Source of the DNA: Pseudomonas cremoricolorata DSM 17059 = NBRC 16634
GTDB lineage: Bacteria > Pseudomonadota > Gammaproteobacteria > Pseudomonadales > Pseudomonadaceae
Assembly: GCF_000425745.1 (NCBI RefSeq)
Contig: NZ_AUEA01000019.1
Coordinates: forward strand, 1 to 51,898
Length of the DNA: 51,898 bases
Direction: 5' to 3'
The notes beneath the pieces are model-generated. The model was given only the letters and a program-made list of their open reading frames with translations. It did not search any database and had not been told where the DNA came from. The translations under genes were made by a program, and so were the position numbers. How positions within the stretch are numbered: position 1 is the stretch's first letter; each line of letters opens with the position of its first letter. Below, in pieces: positions 24,966-33,040 of the stretch.

Positions 24966-26456
24966 TCACGAAGCGTTGATCCAGATGGTCTTGAGCTCCG
25001 TGTATTGATCGTGGGCCCAGATCGACTTGTCGCGCCCGCCAAAACCTGACTCCTTGTAGCCACCGAACGGCGTCGAGGCATCGCCCTCGCCGAAGCAGTT
25101 GACCGTCACCACCCCCGCACGAATCTCACGGGACAAGCGCAGCGCGTTACGCAGGCTGCCGGTGTAGGCCGATGCGGCCAGGCCGTAGACCGTGTCGTTG
25201 GCAAGCTCGATGGCTTCATCCAAGGTGGTGAAGCTGGTCACGCTCAGCACCGGGCCGAAAATCTCTTCGACGAACAGTTTGTCGTCGCGCGCGACGCCAT
25301 CGACGATGGTCGGCTGCACGTACACCCCGTGCTCGGTTTGCCCGCCCTGTACGATGCTCAGTTTCTGCTCGGCAGCGTGGTCCAGATACGACTTGACCTT
25401 CTCGAAGTGCGACGTGCTGACCATCGCGCCAAGGCGGTTGTCGGGGTCTAGCGGGTCACCCAGTTGCCAATCCTTCAGGTGCTTGCCGATCAGCGCCAGC
25501 AACGGGTCCTTGACGTCTTCATGCACGATCAAGCGCGACGACGCCGAGCAGTTCTCGCCCATGTTCCAGAACGCGCCTGCGGTGACGAACTGCGCCACTT
25601 CGTCGAGGTCTTCGCAATCGTTCATGACCACCGCAGGGTTCTTCCCGCCCAGCTCGAGCACGATGCGCTTGAGGTTGGACTCGGCGGCGTACTTGAGGAA
25701 CAGGCGGCCGGTGTCGGTGGAACCGGTGAAGCTGACCATGGGGATGTCCATGTGCCGGCCGATGGCCTCGCCCACTTCCCGCCCGCCACCGGGGACCAGG
25801 TTGAACACGCCAGCCGGAACCCCGGCCTGGTGCGCCAGCTCGGCCACACGCAGCGCGCTCAGCGTGGTTTCCTTGGCGGGCTTGACCACGATCGAACAGC
25901 CGGCGGCCAGTGACGGCGCGATCTTCCAGGCCAGCATCAGCAGCGGGAAGTTCCACGGCAGGACCAGGCCGACCACACCGATGGCTTCACGCACCACCAT
26001 GGTCACCGCCGCATTGCCGGTCGGCGCGGTGGCATCGTAGATCTTGTCGATCAGCTCGGCGTGCCAGCGAATGGTGTGGATGGTTTCCGGCACATCGACG
26101 TTCTGGCACTCGCTGACCGGCTTGCCGCTGTCCAGGCTTTCCAGCACGGCCAGCTCGTGGGCGTGGTCTTCCAGCAGTTGGGCGAACTTCAGCAGTACCT
26201 GCTTGCGCTCGCCGGGCTGCAGTTTCGACCAGGCGCCCTGCTCGAACACGCGCTTGGCTGCGGCGACCGCCACATTGACGTCGTCGACGTCGCACGCAGC
26301 GACTTCAGCCAGCTGCTTGCCGGTCGCCGGGTTGGTGGTGACGAAGGTGCGGCCAGAAATGGCATCGCGAAATTCACCGTCGATGAACGCCTGGTGACGC
26401 AGTTGCAGGTCGGCGGCGATGGCCGCGTATTGAGCCTTGCTCAGCAATTCAGCCAT
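24966..26456 (-). CDS. NAD(P)+-dependent aldehyde dehydrogenase (PuuC-like)
   Basis: 496 residues. Family motifs are VGLVLPWNFPLLMLAWK (cofactor site), SFTGSTDTGRLF, the general-base Glu in VLELGGKNPAVV, the catalytic Cys in NMGENCSASSRLIV and EIFGPVLSVTSF. Overall it resembles gamma-glutamyl-aminobutyraldehyde dehydrogenase (PuuC/KauB) more than the usual 2-oxoglutarate-semialdehyde dehydrogenase. It lies 12 bp after the DapA-family gene on the same strand and ends the operon at an intrinsic terminator. The context suggests it oxidises the semialdehyde made by the DapA-type step; aminoaldehydes are an alternative. Confidence 0.9.
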   Translation of the reverse strand: MAELLSKAQYAAIAADLQLRHQAFIDGEFRDAISGRTFVTTNPATGKQLAEVAACDVDDVNVAVAAAKRVFEQGAWSKLQPGERKQVLLKFAQLLEDHAHELAVLESLDSGKPVSECQNVDVPETIHTIRWHAELIDKIYDATAPTGNAAVTMVVREAIGVVGLVLPWNFPLLMLAWKIAPSLAAGCSIVVKPAKETTLSALRVAELAHQAGVPAGVFNLVPGGGREVGEAIGRHMDIPMVSFTGSTDTGRLFLKYAAESNLKRIVLELGGKNPAVVMNDCEDLDEVAQFVTAGAFWNMGENCSASSRLIVHEDVKDPLLALIGKHLKDWQLGDPLDPDNRLGAMVSTSHFEKVKSYLDHAAEQKLSIVQGGQTEHGVYVQPTIVDGVARDDKLFVEEIFGPVLSVTSFTTLDEAIELANDTVYGLAASAYTGSLRNALRLSREIRAGVVTVNCFGEGDASTPFGGYKESGFGGRDKSIWAHDQYTELKTIWINAS

Positions 26457-26468
26457 GGTTCGGGCTCC

Positions 26469-27362
26469 TTATTTGATCTGTGCGATGGTGGCCTTGAGCT
26501 CACTGACGACCTGCTTGAGTGCCTGTTTCTCGCCCTCGGTGAGGTCGGACAGTGGCTTGCGTACGCCACCGGTCTTCAGGCCGTTGAGGGCCACACCGTT
26601 CTTGATCGCCTGGACGAACTTGCCACCTTCGAGGAAATCCATCAGCGGCATCATCGCGGCCATGATCTTGCGGCCTTTATCGAAGTCCTTCTCGATCACG
26701 CAGGCTTCATACAGTGCGACGTGTTCGCGTGGAATGAAGTTGGAACCGGCGCAGACCCAGCTTTTCGCGCCCCAGGCGAAGAATTCCAGGGCCTGGTCGT
26801 CCCAGCCGCACGACAGCTGGATGTTCGGGCGATGGATCGCCAGGCGGTGCAGCTGGGCCATATCCCCCGAACTTTCCTTGATGGCGACCACATTCTTGAC
26901 GTCGGCAACGGCGTCGAAGAACGCCTCGCCCATGCTCACGCTCATGCGCCCTGGGTAGTTGTAGAGCATGATCGGCAGGCCAGCGGCAGCGTTGACCGCT
27001 TTGACGTGATCAGCGATTTCCTGCTGGGTCGGCAGCGCATACGGCGGGGTACCGACCAGCAGGGCATCGGCCTTGATTTCCTTGGCGTGCTGAGCGAACG
27101 CAACAGCATCTTCGGTGCGAATGCCGCCAGTGCCGACGATCAGCGGCAGACGACCGTTGAGCACGTCCTTGGCCTGCGCGGCCAGGTCGATGCGCTCCTG
27201 GCTGGTGTGGGCGTAATACTCACCGGTGGAGCCACCGATGATGATGCCGTGGACCCCGGATTCGACCAGGTACTCGAGGACGTTGGCGAAGGCCGCCGTG
27301 TCGATGCTGCCATCGGCGGCCAGGGGGGTGATTGCCGGGGTATAGATGCCTTCGAATTTCAC
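26469..27362 (-). CDS. DapA-family (dihydrodipicolinate synthase superfamily) lyase or deaminase
   Basis: 297 residues. The start is GTG at 27362, with GGAG 8 bp upstream; it gives the usual KFEGIYTPAITPL beginning, and no ATG is available there. Schiff-base chemistry is supported by Lys162 in VVAIKESSGD, Tyr134 in LYNYPGR and the GGSTGEYY loop at 43-50. The superfamily includes DapA, N-acetylneuraminate lyase, 2-keto-3-deoxygluconate aldolase, 4-hydroxy-2-oxoglutarate aldolase and the pyrroline-4-hydroxy-2-carboxylate deaminase of hydroxyproline breakdown. Beside a DAO-type oxidase and an aldehyde dehydrogenase, the last two are the most fitting candidates. Confidence 0.85.
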   Translation of the reverse strand: MKFEGIYTPAITPLAADGSIDTAAFANVLEYLVESGVHGIIIGGSTGEYYAHTSQERIDLAAQAKDVLNGRLPLIVGTGGIRTEDAVAFAQHAKEIKADALLVGTPPYALPTQQEIADHVKAVNAAAGLPIMLYNYPGRMSVSMGEAFFDAVADVKNVVAIKESSGDMAQLHRLAIHRPNIQLSCGWDDQALEFFAWGAKSWVCAGSNFIPREHVALYEACVIEKDFDKGRKIMAAMMPLMDFLEGGKFVQAIKNGVALNGLKTGGVRKPLSDLTEGEKQALKQVVSELKATIAQIK

Positions 27363-27430
27363 GTTGGATCTCCAGACTATTGAACGTGGGAAAGCGCGCG
27401 ACGCCGCGACGTCGCGCAGGGTCAGCCAGA

Positions 27431-28759
27431 TCAGGCCAGCGAGGCCGCCTGTTGCAGGTTCAGCGAACGGGTTTCCGGGGCCAGCAGGTAAGAGAACGCA
27501 AGGCCGACGAAGGTGACTGCGGCGGCGGCGTACATGGTTGCGCCAATGCCATAGGTGTCCAGGCCGATCGGCACCAGCCAGGTGCCGACGGCAGCACCGA
27601 CCCGCGACAGTGAAGTGCCCACGCCCACCGCGCCTGCGCGAATTTCGGTAGGGAACAGCTCGTTGGGGTACACCAGTTGCAGCACCTGGGCACCGCCGAT
27701 GAGCAGCGCGTAGGCGCCGAACAACAGAAGAATCACCAGCTCCGACGCGCCGCTGAACAGGCCCAGGCCAAGCAAGGCCAGCCCCGACCAGAAGAAGCTG
27801 TGCAAAAGCGTCGTGCGCCGGCCGAGGGTGTTGAGCAGGCGCGTGGCGATGATGCAGCCGACCACGAACAGGCTGGTGATGGCCACCGAGCCGATCGACG
27901 CCCACTCGCCCTTGAGGTTCAGCGCGCCCAGCACCTTCGGCGCGAAGGCGTACACGGCGAACACCGGAATCACCGAGCAGGTCCAGAACATGGTCACGAA
28001 CAACATGCGCTTGCCATAGCCGGAATGCAGCAGGCTGAGGAACGACAGCCTGCGGGTCTTGGGTTCTTCCGGCAGGTTGGCCAGCGAGAAGCCCGCGCCA
28101 TACACCTGGGCAATGACCTGTTCGGCCTCTTGCTTGCGGCCCTTGCTGAGCAGCCAGCGCGGCGATTCCGGAGTGCCCAGGCGCAAGGCGAACAACAGCG
28201 CGCCGACCACTGCAGCACTGGCCAGTACCAGGCGCCAGGCGTCATCGCCGCCGTGGTGCAGAATCGCCTCGCCGATCATGTAGGCAGTGGCCGCGCCGGC
28301 GAACCACAGCACGGTCAAGGTGGCCAGGCGCGGGCCGCGGCTTTTCTTCGGCAGGAACTCCACCAGCAACGAGGTGGCCACCGGGTACTCGATGCCGACC
28401 GCGATGCCGATAGAAAAGCGCAACAGGAACAGCGCCAGGGCCGAGTCGACCCATAGCTGCGCCAGGGAGGCGAGAATGAACAGGGTCGGGCCGACGAAGA
28501 ACACCCGTTTGCGACCGAAGCGGTCGGTCAGCCAACCGCCGCAGAAGCCGCCAAAAAAGATGCCGATCAGTGCCGAGGCGGCGATCATGCCCTGCCAGAA
28601 GCTGGTCAGGCCAAGGCCAACGGACATCTGCGCCATGGCCACACCGACGATGCTCAGCACATAGCCATCAACGAACGAGCCACCGCCGGAGCGGACCGTG
28701 AGCAACTGATGAAAGCGGTTAATCGGGACGTCTTCGATCGATACATTAGAGTTTGTCAT
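27431..28759 (-). CDS. MFS transporter (sugar-porter/aromatic-acid-like)
   Basis: 442 residues with about twelve hydrophobic segments. Motifs are FVDGYVLSIVGVAM in helix 1, GGWLTDRFGRKRVFF, the GIEYPVATSLLVEFLPKKSRG segment of helices 4-5, LGTPESPRWLLSKGR before the central loop, and PNELFPTEIRAGAVGVGTSLSR in helix 10-11. These belong to the sugar-porter-like MFS branch. The strong AGGAGA site 6 bp before the ATG fixes the start. It lies 193 bp after the FAD oxidase gene and 68 bp before the DapA-family gene, so it likely imports the pathway substrate. A CGAAGCG/CGCTTCG hairpin at 28920-28939 in the upstream gap has no T-run. Confidence 0.87.
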   Translation of the reverse strand: MTNSNVSIEDVPINRFHQLLTVRSGGGSFVDGYVLSIVGVAMAQMSVGLGLTSFWQGMIAASALIGIFFGGFCGGWLTDRFGRKRVFFVGPTLFILASLAQLWVDSALALFLLRFSIGIAVGIEYPVATSLLVEFLPKKSRGPRLATLTVLWFAGAATAYMIGEAILHHGGDDAWRLVLASAAVVGALLFALRLGTPESPRWLLSKGRKQEAEQVIAQVYGAGFSLANLPEEPKTRRLSFLSLLHSGYGKRMLFVTMFWTCSVIPVFAVYAFAPKVLGALNLKGEWASIGSVAITSLFVVGCIIATRLLNTLGRRTTLLHSFFWSGLALLGLGLFSGASELVILLLFGAYALLIGGAQVLQLVYPNELFPTEIRAGAVGVGTSLSRVGAAVGTWLVPIGLDTYGIGATMYAAAAVTFVGLAFSYLLAPETRSLNLQQAASLA

Positions 28760-28952
28760 TATTTTCTCCTGCTACCACCGTACTGCCAGGTTCCAGACGC
28801 GAGAGTCGCGCTGAGCGCAGTGCATCACCTTCGTTGCTCCCGACCGCACGCAGCCCGCGGGCAAACCGTGCAGACGAGACAGGCGATCACTCGGCGACTC
28901 TCATGGGTTGTTCGTGGGTCGAAGCGATTCGGCGCTTCGCTCAGCACCAGGC

Positions 28953-30302
28953 TCAGCTTTCCTTGCCGGCGCGGTACTGCCCCCATCTCAGGTTCATGTT
29001 CAGACCCAACGCCATCAGCGGCGCCGGCGGATTCGCGCACGGCCCTGGGGTCTGGCGGACGAAGTCGATCAGCTCGCTGCGCTCGCCCGCGAGCCAGTCG
29101 GCCAGCAACGTACCGGTGGCCGTACCGCGGGTAACGCCCAGCCCGTTGCAGCACAGCGCGCCATAGACGTGTGGCGCCAGTTCACCGAAATAGCCCATGT
29201 GGTTGCGCGACATCGCCAGCGCGCCGCCCCAGGTGTATTCGAACGGCAAATCGGGAAGCATGGGGAAGCGCCGTTGAAACGCCTCGCGATGGCGCACGGC
29301 GAAGCGCTCCAGGTACTTGCGGTTGGCGCGGCCATCGGGGTTGAAGCTGAAGCTGTTGCGAATCAGCAAACGGTTGTCTGGCGTGCGCCGCACCGTGGTG
29401 CCGAACGGGTCGGCGGGAATCAGCCCCCAGTAGGGCTTGCCGCCAAGCCGCGCCTGCTCCTGCTCGGTCATCGGCCGGGTCAGGCTGGCGTAGGTGAACA
29501 CCGGCAGCATCCGGCCTTTAAGGAAGCCGAAGCTCATGCCGAAGGCGTTGGTGGTCAGTACTAGATTGTCGGCGGTGATCGAGCCATGGGCGTGCTTGAG
29601 CACCGACTTGGCGCCGTAGACGACCTCGCTGATGGGCGTGCGCTCGTACAGGGTGACGTTGGCCGGCAGATTGTCGGCCAGTCCCTTGACCAGCGCCGAG
29701 GGCTGCACCAGCGAAGTCCCCGGGGTGAACAGCGCTTTGCGGTAAAAGTGGGTGCCGATGTGCTCGGGCAACGCCTCGGCGTCGATCATCTGGTAAGGCT
29801 GATCGAGCTTGTCCAGACCGCGCCGATAGGCTTCGAGCACGGCGATGCCACGCGGCTCGACCGCCGCCTGGTACTTGCCGCAGTGCTTCATCTGACAATC
29901 GATCTGGTAGCGCTCGACCAACTGTTTGAGCAGCGCCTGGCCACTGAGGTTGAGCTTGAGGGTGGAGCGGGCGATGGCGATGTCGCCGATGTAGTCTTCC
30001 GCGCCAATGTCATGGGGCAGATCGATGGCAAAACCGGCATTGCGCCCGGACGAGCCAAAGCCCACTTCCTGCGCTTCGATCAGCACGATCTGATCGTCGG
30101 GAAAATGCTCTGCCAGTTGCCGCGCGGCCGCAAGACCGGTGAAACCTGCTCCGACTACCACCCAGCGGGCACTGCTGTGGCCACTATGCGGCGCTTTGAT
30201 CTGCCGCCCCTTGCTCAGGTGATACCAGCCGCAGGTGCTGTCGTCAGCGGGCAGCGAAGTCATCTTTGTCATGTCAGGAACCAGAGGTGTTGTTGTTAGC
30301 AT
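28953..30302 (-). CDS. DAO-type FAD-dependent amine/amino-acid oxidoreductase
   Basis: 449 residues. The FAD-binding segment WVVVGAGFTGLAAARQLAEHF and the matching Glu (IVLIEA) lie at about residues 46-75, after an N-terminal extension with CGWYHLSK. SSGRNAGFAIDLPHD follows, and GLGVTRGTATGTLLADWLAGE near the C-terminus closes the FAD site. It resembles gamma-glutamylputrescine oxidase, OrdL and D-amino-acid dehydrogenases. The ATG at 30302 is used here; ATGs at 30272 and 30263 are alternatives, and none has a clear ribosome-binding site. An AACAACAACA run overlies the first codons. It is divergent from an AraC-type regulator and first in the - strand set with MFS, DapA-type and aldehyde dehydrogenase genes. 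Confidence 0.85.
   Translation of the reverse strand: MLTTTPLVPDMTKMTSLPADDSTCGWYHLSKGRQIKAPHSGHSSARWVVVGAGFTGLAAARQLAEHFPDDQIVLIEAQEVGFGSSGRNAGFAIDLPHDIGAEDYIGDIAIARSTLKLNLSGQALLKQLVERYQIDCQMKHCGKYQAAVEPRGIAVLEAYRRGLDKLDQPYQMIDAEALPEHIGTHFYRKALFTPGTSLVQPSALVKGLADNLPANVTLYERTPISEVVYGAKSVLKHAHGSITADNLVLTTNAFGMSFGFLKGRMLPVFTYASLTRPMTEQEQARLGGKPYWGLIPADPFGTTVRRTPDNRLLIRNSFSFNPDGRANRKYLERFAVRHREAFQRRFPMLPDLPFEYTWGGALAMSRNHMGYFGELAPHVYGALCCNGLGVTRGTATGTLLADWLAGERSELIDFVRQTPGPCANPPAPLMALGLNMNLRWGQYRAGKES
30288..30297 (-). promoter_or_regulatory. Hfq/Crc catabolite-repression motif at the start of the FAD oxidoreductase gene
   Basis: On the - strand AACAACAACA covers codons 2-5 right after the ATG at 30302 and includes AACAACAA, a full match to AAnAAnAA. 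Pseudomonas Hfq with Crc blocks translation at such sites near start codons of catabolic genes. That mechanism is established; its use here is inferred and depends on the start codon choice. Confidence 0.5.
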
Positions 30303-30484
30303 CTGTTGCTCATCACGCCCTGCTTCACCGCGCCTGTGGGCGGGTCATGGCAGCGCGGTGAGCGTACCTGGCGAGGCCCCGATTGCAGCGAGTCGAGCGG
30401 TGTGCGTCGTCAGCCTCGCCGACAGCCCACCCACTCGATGCAAACGACCTCTGTCTACAGTTTGTATAATGAATATAGGTATCG

Positions 30485-30501
30485 TTAGACAGTGTGTCTA
30501 C
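30485..30501. promoter_or_regulatory. Inverted repeat TTAGAC-N5-GTCTAC, second copy of the 19.6-kb motif
   Basis: Same arms and same 5-base spacer as the element at 19635-19651, with one changed base in the left arm. TGTCTACAG also occurs as a direct repeat at 30452-30460 and 30495-30503, 43 bp apart. It lies about 185 bp upstream of the FAD oxidoreductase start, inside the divergent control region with the AraC-type gene. Confidence 0.5.
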
Positions 30502-30658
30502 AGATTTTTCAGGCCGCGTGCGGCCCAGTTCCAGCCCGGCGCTAAGAGCGTTCTGAGAGCGACGAACGCATGCCTGTAAGCGACTTGAAGCGCCCCTCAA
30601 AGGCGGCTTGTGCATGCCGATGGACTTGTCCTCAGCCGCGGCAGCACACCCATGGATT

Positions 30659-30681
30659 TATGTATACATAATGTATACATT
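30659..30681. promoter_or_regulatory. Tandem palindromes TATGTATACATA and AATGTATACATT (operator candidates)
   Basis: Two perfect 12-bp palindromes overlap by one base; their centres are 11 bp apart, so both face the same side of the helix. The first is identical to the core of the palindrome at 19321-19332. They lie 31-53 bp before the chosen start of the AraC-type gene and about 360 bp from the FAD oxidoreductase gene. Tandem sites suggest cooperative binding of a dimeric regulator, most simply the GntR-type protein encoded at 19.7 kb. Confidence 0.65.
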
Positions 30682-30711
30682 GATCTTCGCAGCGTGGCTT
30701 CGTCCTTTCTG

Positions 30712-31818
30712 ATGCTGACCAACCTGCCGCAACGACCCTGCTGTTCTTTCCTTTGCCCGACCCTCGAGAAACCAGCCGTGCAACCAACTCGCAGCTTCAG
30801 CAGTGCTCTGAATGGGCACAACTCACGCTTCACCCGTCTTGGCGGTGGGCCCACCCGGCAGCAGACACGCGTGGGTTTTCTTTTGCTGGAACACTTCTCC
30901 CTGCCTGCGTTTACCCAGGCACTGGACACCTTGGTGACGGCCAATCTGATCGAGTCAGACAGTTGCCTGAGCACCACCTATGGATTGCATGAAGGATCGG
31001 TGACCAGCGACCTGGGCATCGTCATCAGCCCTGCCGCCCTGATGAGCACAAGCCTTGCCCACAGCCTTGATCTGCTGGTGATCTGTGGCGGCCTGCGTAC
31101 GCCGCTGGTGGCCTCGAGCGAACTGAGTGGCTGGCTGCAGGCGCTGGCGCGCAAGGGGGTGGCGTTGGCCGGGCTGTGGAATGGCACATGGTTCCTCAGC
31201 CAGGCCGGACTGCTCGACGGCTACCGCTGCAGCGTGCATCCCGAACACCGTGGCGCCGTGGCGGAAATCGCCCAGACCAGTCATGTCAGTAGCGAAAGCT
31301 TCGTGGTCGACAGAGATCGTCTGAGCGCAGCCAGTCCGGCGGGCGCGTTCAACATGCTGCTGGAATGGTTGGGTGCACAGCGTGGTACCGAGCTTACCGA
31401 TGGCATCACCGCCATTCTGGCCTTCGAGGCCTCACGCTACCGGCGCACCACCCCTGCACTTCAGAGCAACATCAGCGAACCGCTGCGCGAAGCCATCAAT
31501 TTGATGAGCGTCAACCTCGAAGAGCCGCTGGATCAGGATCAGTTGGCAGCCTGTGTCGGCCGATCCAAGCGCCAGATCGGCCGACTGTTTCAACACCAGT
31601 TGGGTACCACACCGGTGCGCTACTACATGGAGTTGCGCATCACCGAAAGCCGGCGCCTGCTGCAGTACTCCGACCTGCCCCTGCTGGGTGTGGCCGTGGC
31701 CTGCGGGTTCGTTTCCGCCAGCCACTTCAGCAAATGCTACGCATCGTTCTTCGGCTACAGCCCATCGAAGGAAAAGCGCTTTGGCTGCATCAAGAGCCTG
31801 GCGCGCAAGCCGCGCTGA
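30712..31818 (+). CDS. AraC-family regulator with GATase1/DJ-1-like domain (second)
   Basis: 368 residues from the ATG at 30712; a GTG at 30778 is an alternative start with a weak upstream GAG, and the conserved domain begins only at about residue 53 (VGFLLLEHFSLPAFTQALDTL). The DJ-1-like part has LLVICGGLRTPL and GLWNGTWFLSQAGLLDGYR, with Asn where DJ-1 has its cysteine. The C-terminal DNA-binding domain has LAACVGRSKRQIGRLFQHQLGTTPVRYY and GVAVACGFVSASHFSKCYASFFGYSPS. It is divergent from the FAD oxidoreductase and is likely the pathway activator, as AraC-type LhpR is for hydroxyproline genes in P. aeruginosa. It ends 18 bp from the convergent transporter gene. Confidence 0.87.
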   Translation: MLTNLPQRPCCSFLCPTLEKPAVQPTRSFSSALNGHNSRFTRLGGGPTRQQTRVGFLLLEHFSLPAFTQALDTLVTANLIESDSCLSTTYGLHEGSVTSDLGIVISPAALMSTSLAHSLDLLVICGGLRTPLVASSELSGWLQALARKGVALAGLWNGTWFLSQAGLLDGYRCSVHPEHRGAVAEIAQTSHVSSESFVVDRDRLSAASPAGAFNMLLEWLGAQRGTELTDGITAILAFEASRYRRTTPALQSNISEPLREAINLMSVNLEEPLDQDQLAACVGRSKRQIGRLFQHQLGTTPVRYYMELRITESRRLLQYSDLPLLGVAVACGFVSASHFSKCYASFFGYSPSKEKRFGCIKSLARKPR

Positions 31819-31836
31819 GGCCACAACCCGCCGGCG

Positions 31837-32739
31837 CTAGTGCACGGCGACCTTGCGCCGCGCGCTGAGCACCGATGCGGCCACCACCAACGCCGCGCCG
31901 GCCGCCATACGCAGTGACGGCTGCTCAGCGAACAACCACCAGGCGCCGATGATGGCGTACACCGGCTCGAGCGCGATGATCATCCCGGCCGAACGCGCCG
32001 GTAGACCGTCCAGGCTTTTGACGAACATCACCTGTGCCAGCCCCGTGCAGAAAATGCCCAACAGCGCCAGGCTGGTCCAGTCTGTGGTCCCCAACTGGGT
32101 GCTCGGCAGATGGCTGAAGGCGAACGGCGCCATCAGCATCGCCACCACCACGTTCTGCCAGAACGCCGTTTGCAGGGCCTTCATGCTCTGCGTGTGACGG
32201 CGATTGACCACCGCCAGCAGGGCAAACGCCAGACCTGAGGCCAATCCCCAGAGCAGCCCCAGCGTGCCGTCATCGAGCGTATCGAACGAAGGCACCACCA
32301 ACACCAGGCCGGTGCTCACCAACAGCAACAGAAGTATCTCGCCACCGCCGATGCGTTCTGCGAAACAGAGCCTGTCGATCAGCGCGATGAACGCGGGAAA
32401 GCTGGCAAAGCCCAAGGTCGCCACCGCCACTCCACCGACTTTGACGGCGATGAAGAAGGTCACCCAATGCACCGCCAACAAGGTGCCCGTCAGCGCCAGC
32501 ACCGGCGCGTTGCGCCAGCTCAAGGCATCCAGCAGACGCGTGCCCTTGAGACCGGCAACGAAACCCAGGGCAATGAACGCGAACGTCGCTCGCCCAAAGG
32601 TGATGATGCTGGCATCGGCCAGGATCAGCGCACCGAGCAGGCCGGTGACGCCGAACAGCAGCGCAGCGAAGTGCGCGGCGAACAAGGCATTACGCTGACC
32701 GGAACAGACTCCGGCAGAAGAAACAGAAGTGGCGAGCAT
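31837..32739 (-). CDS. EamA/DMT-family membrane transporter
   Basis: 300 residues with about ten hydrophobic segments arranged as two EamA repeats. The first has HFAALLFGVTGLLGALI and ATFAFIALGF. The second has LLWGLASGLAFALLAVVNRRH and the typical GLAQVMFVKSLDGLPARSAGMIIALEPVYAIIGAWWLFAEQPSL ending. The start at 32739 puts the N-terminus just before the first helix. DMT carriers commonly export amino acids or metabolites. It stands alone between the catabolic region and the T6SS cluster, and the substrate is unknown. Confidence 0.85.
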   Translation of the reverse strand: MLATSVSSAGVCSGQRNALFAAHFAALLFGVTGLLGALILADASIITFGRATFAFIALGFVAGLKGTRLLDALSWRNAPVLALTGTLLAVHWVTFFIAVKVGGVAVATLGFASFPAFIALIDRLCFAERIGGGEILLLLLVSTGLVLVVPSFDTLDDGTLGLLWGLASGLAFALLAVVNRRHTQSMKALQTAFWQNVVVAMLMAPFAFSHLPSTQLGTTDWTSLALLGIFCTGLAQVMFVKSLDGLPARSAGMIIALEPVYAIIGAWWLFAEQPSLRMAAGAALVVAASVLSARRKVAVH

Positions 32740-33040
32740 GGCAGTCGTCTCAAAGAAGGTGCGAGCGCAGGCCGCGCAGGCGCAGCGCGGCAATGGCTTT
32801 GAATGGCGTTTTCTGGTTTTGGGGGTGCGACCGGATTACCGGTGCTGGGGCGCCGCAGCGTTGGAATTGTGAGACGAGGCTGCTGACTCGCGAAGCAAGT
32901 GACGGCTCGCCAGGGCGCGCGATGAACCGTCGGGAGAATTATCGACGGTCACCGACGCACCCGATCGTTCGAGCAAGACGTGGCTTTGCTCAAAGTGGAC
33001 GTGCGCAGGCCTTGCTCAGCGCACCCTCCACTCCCCTCGC
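32740..33040. other. Intergenic stretch between the EamA gene and tssM, nothing recognised
   Basis: About 300 bp lies between the DMT transporter start and the tssM stop. It holds the transporter 5' region. A 93-codon + strand frame here has no ribosome-binding site and no recognisable protein features. I see no repeat, RNA gene or clear terminator for tssM. Confidence 0.6.
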
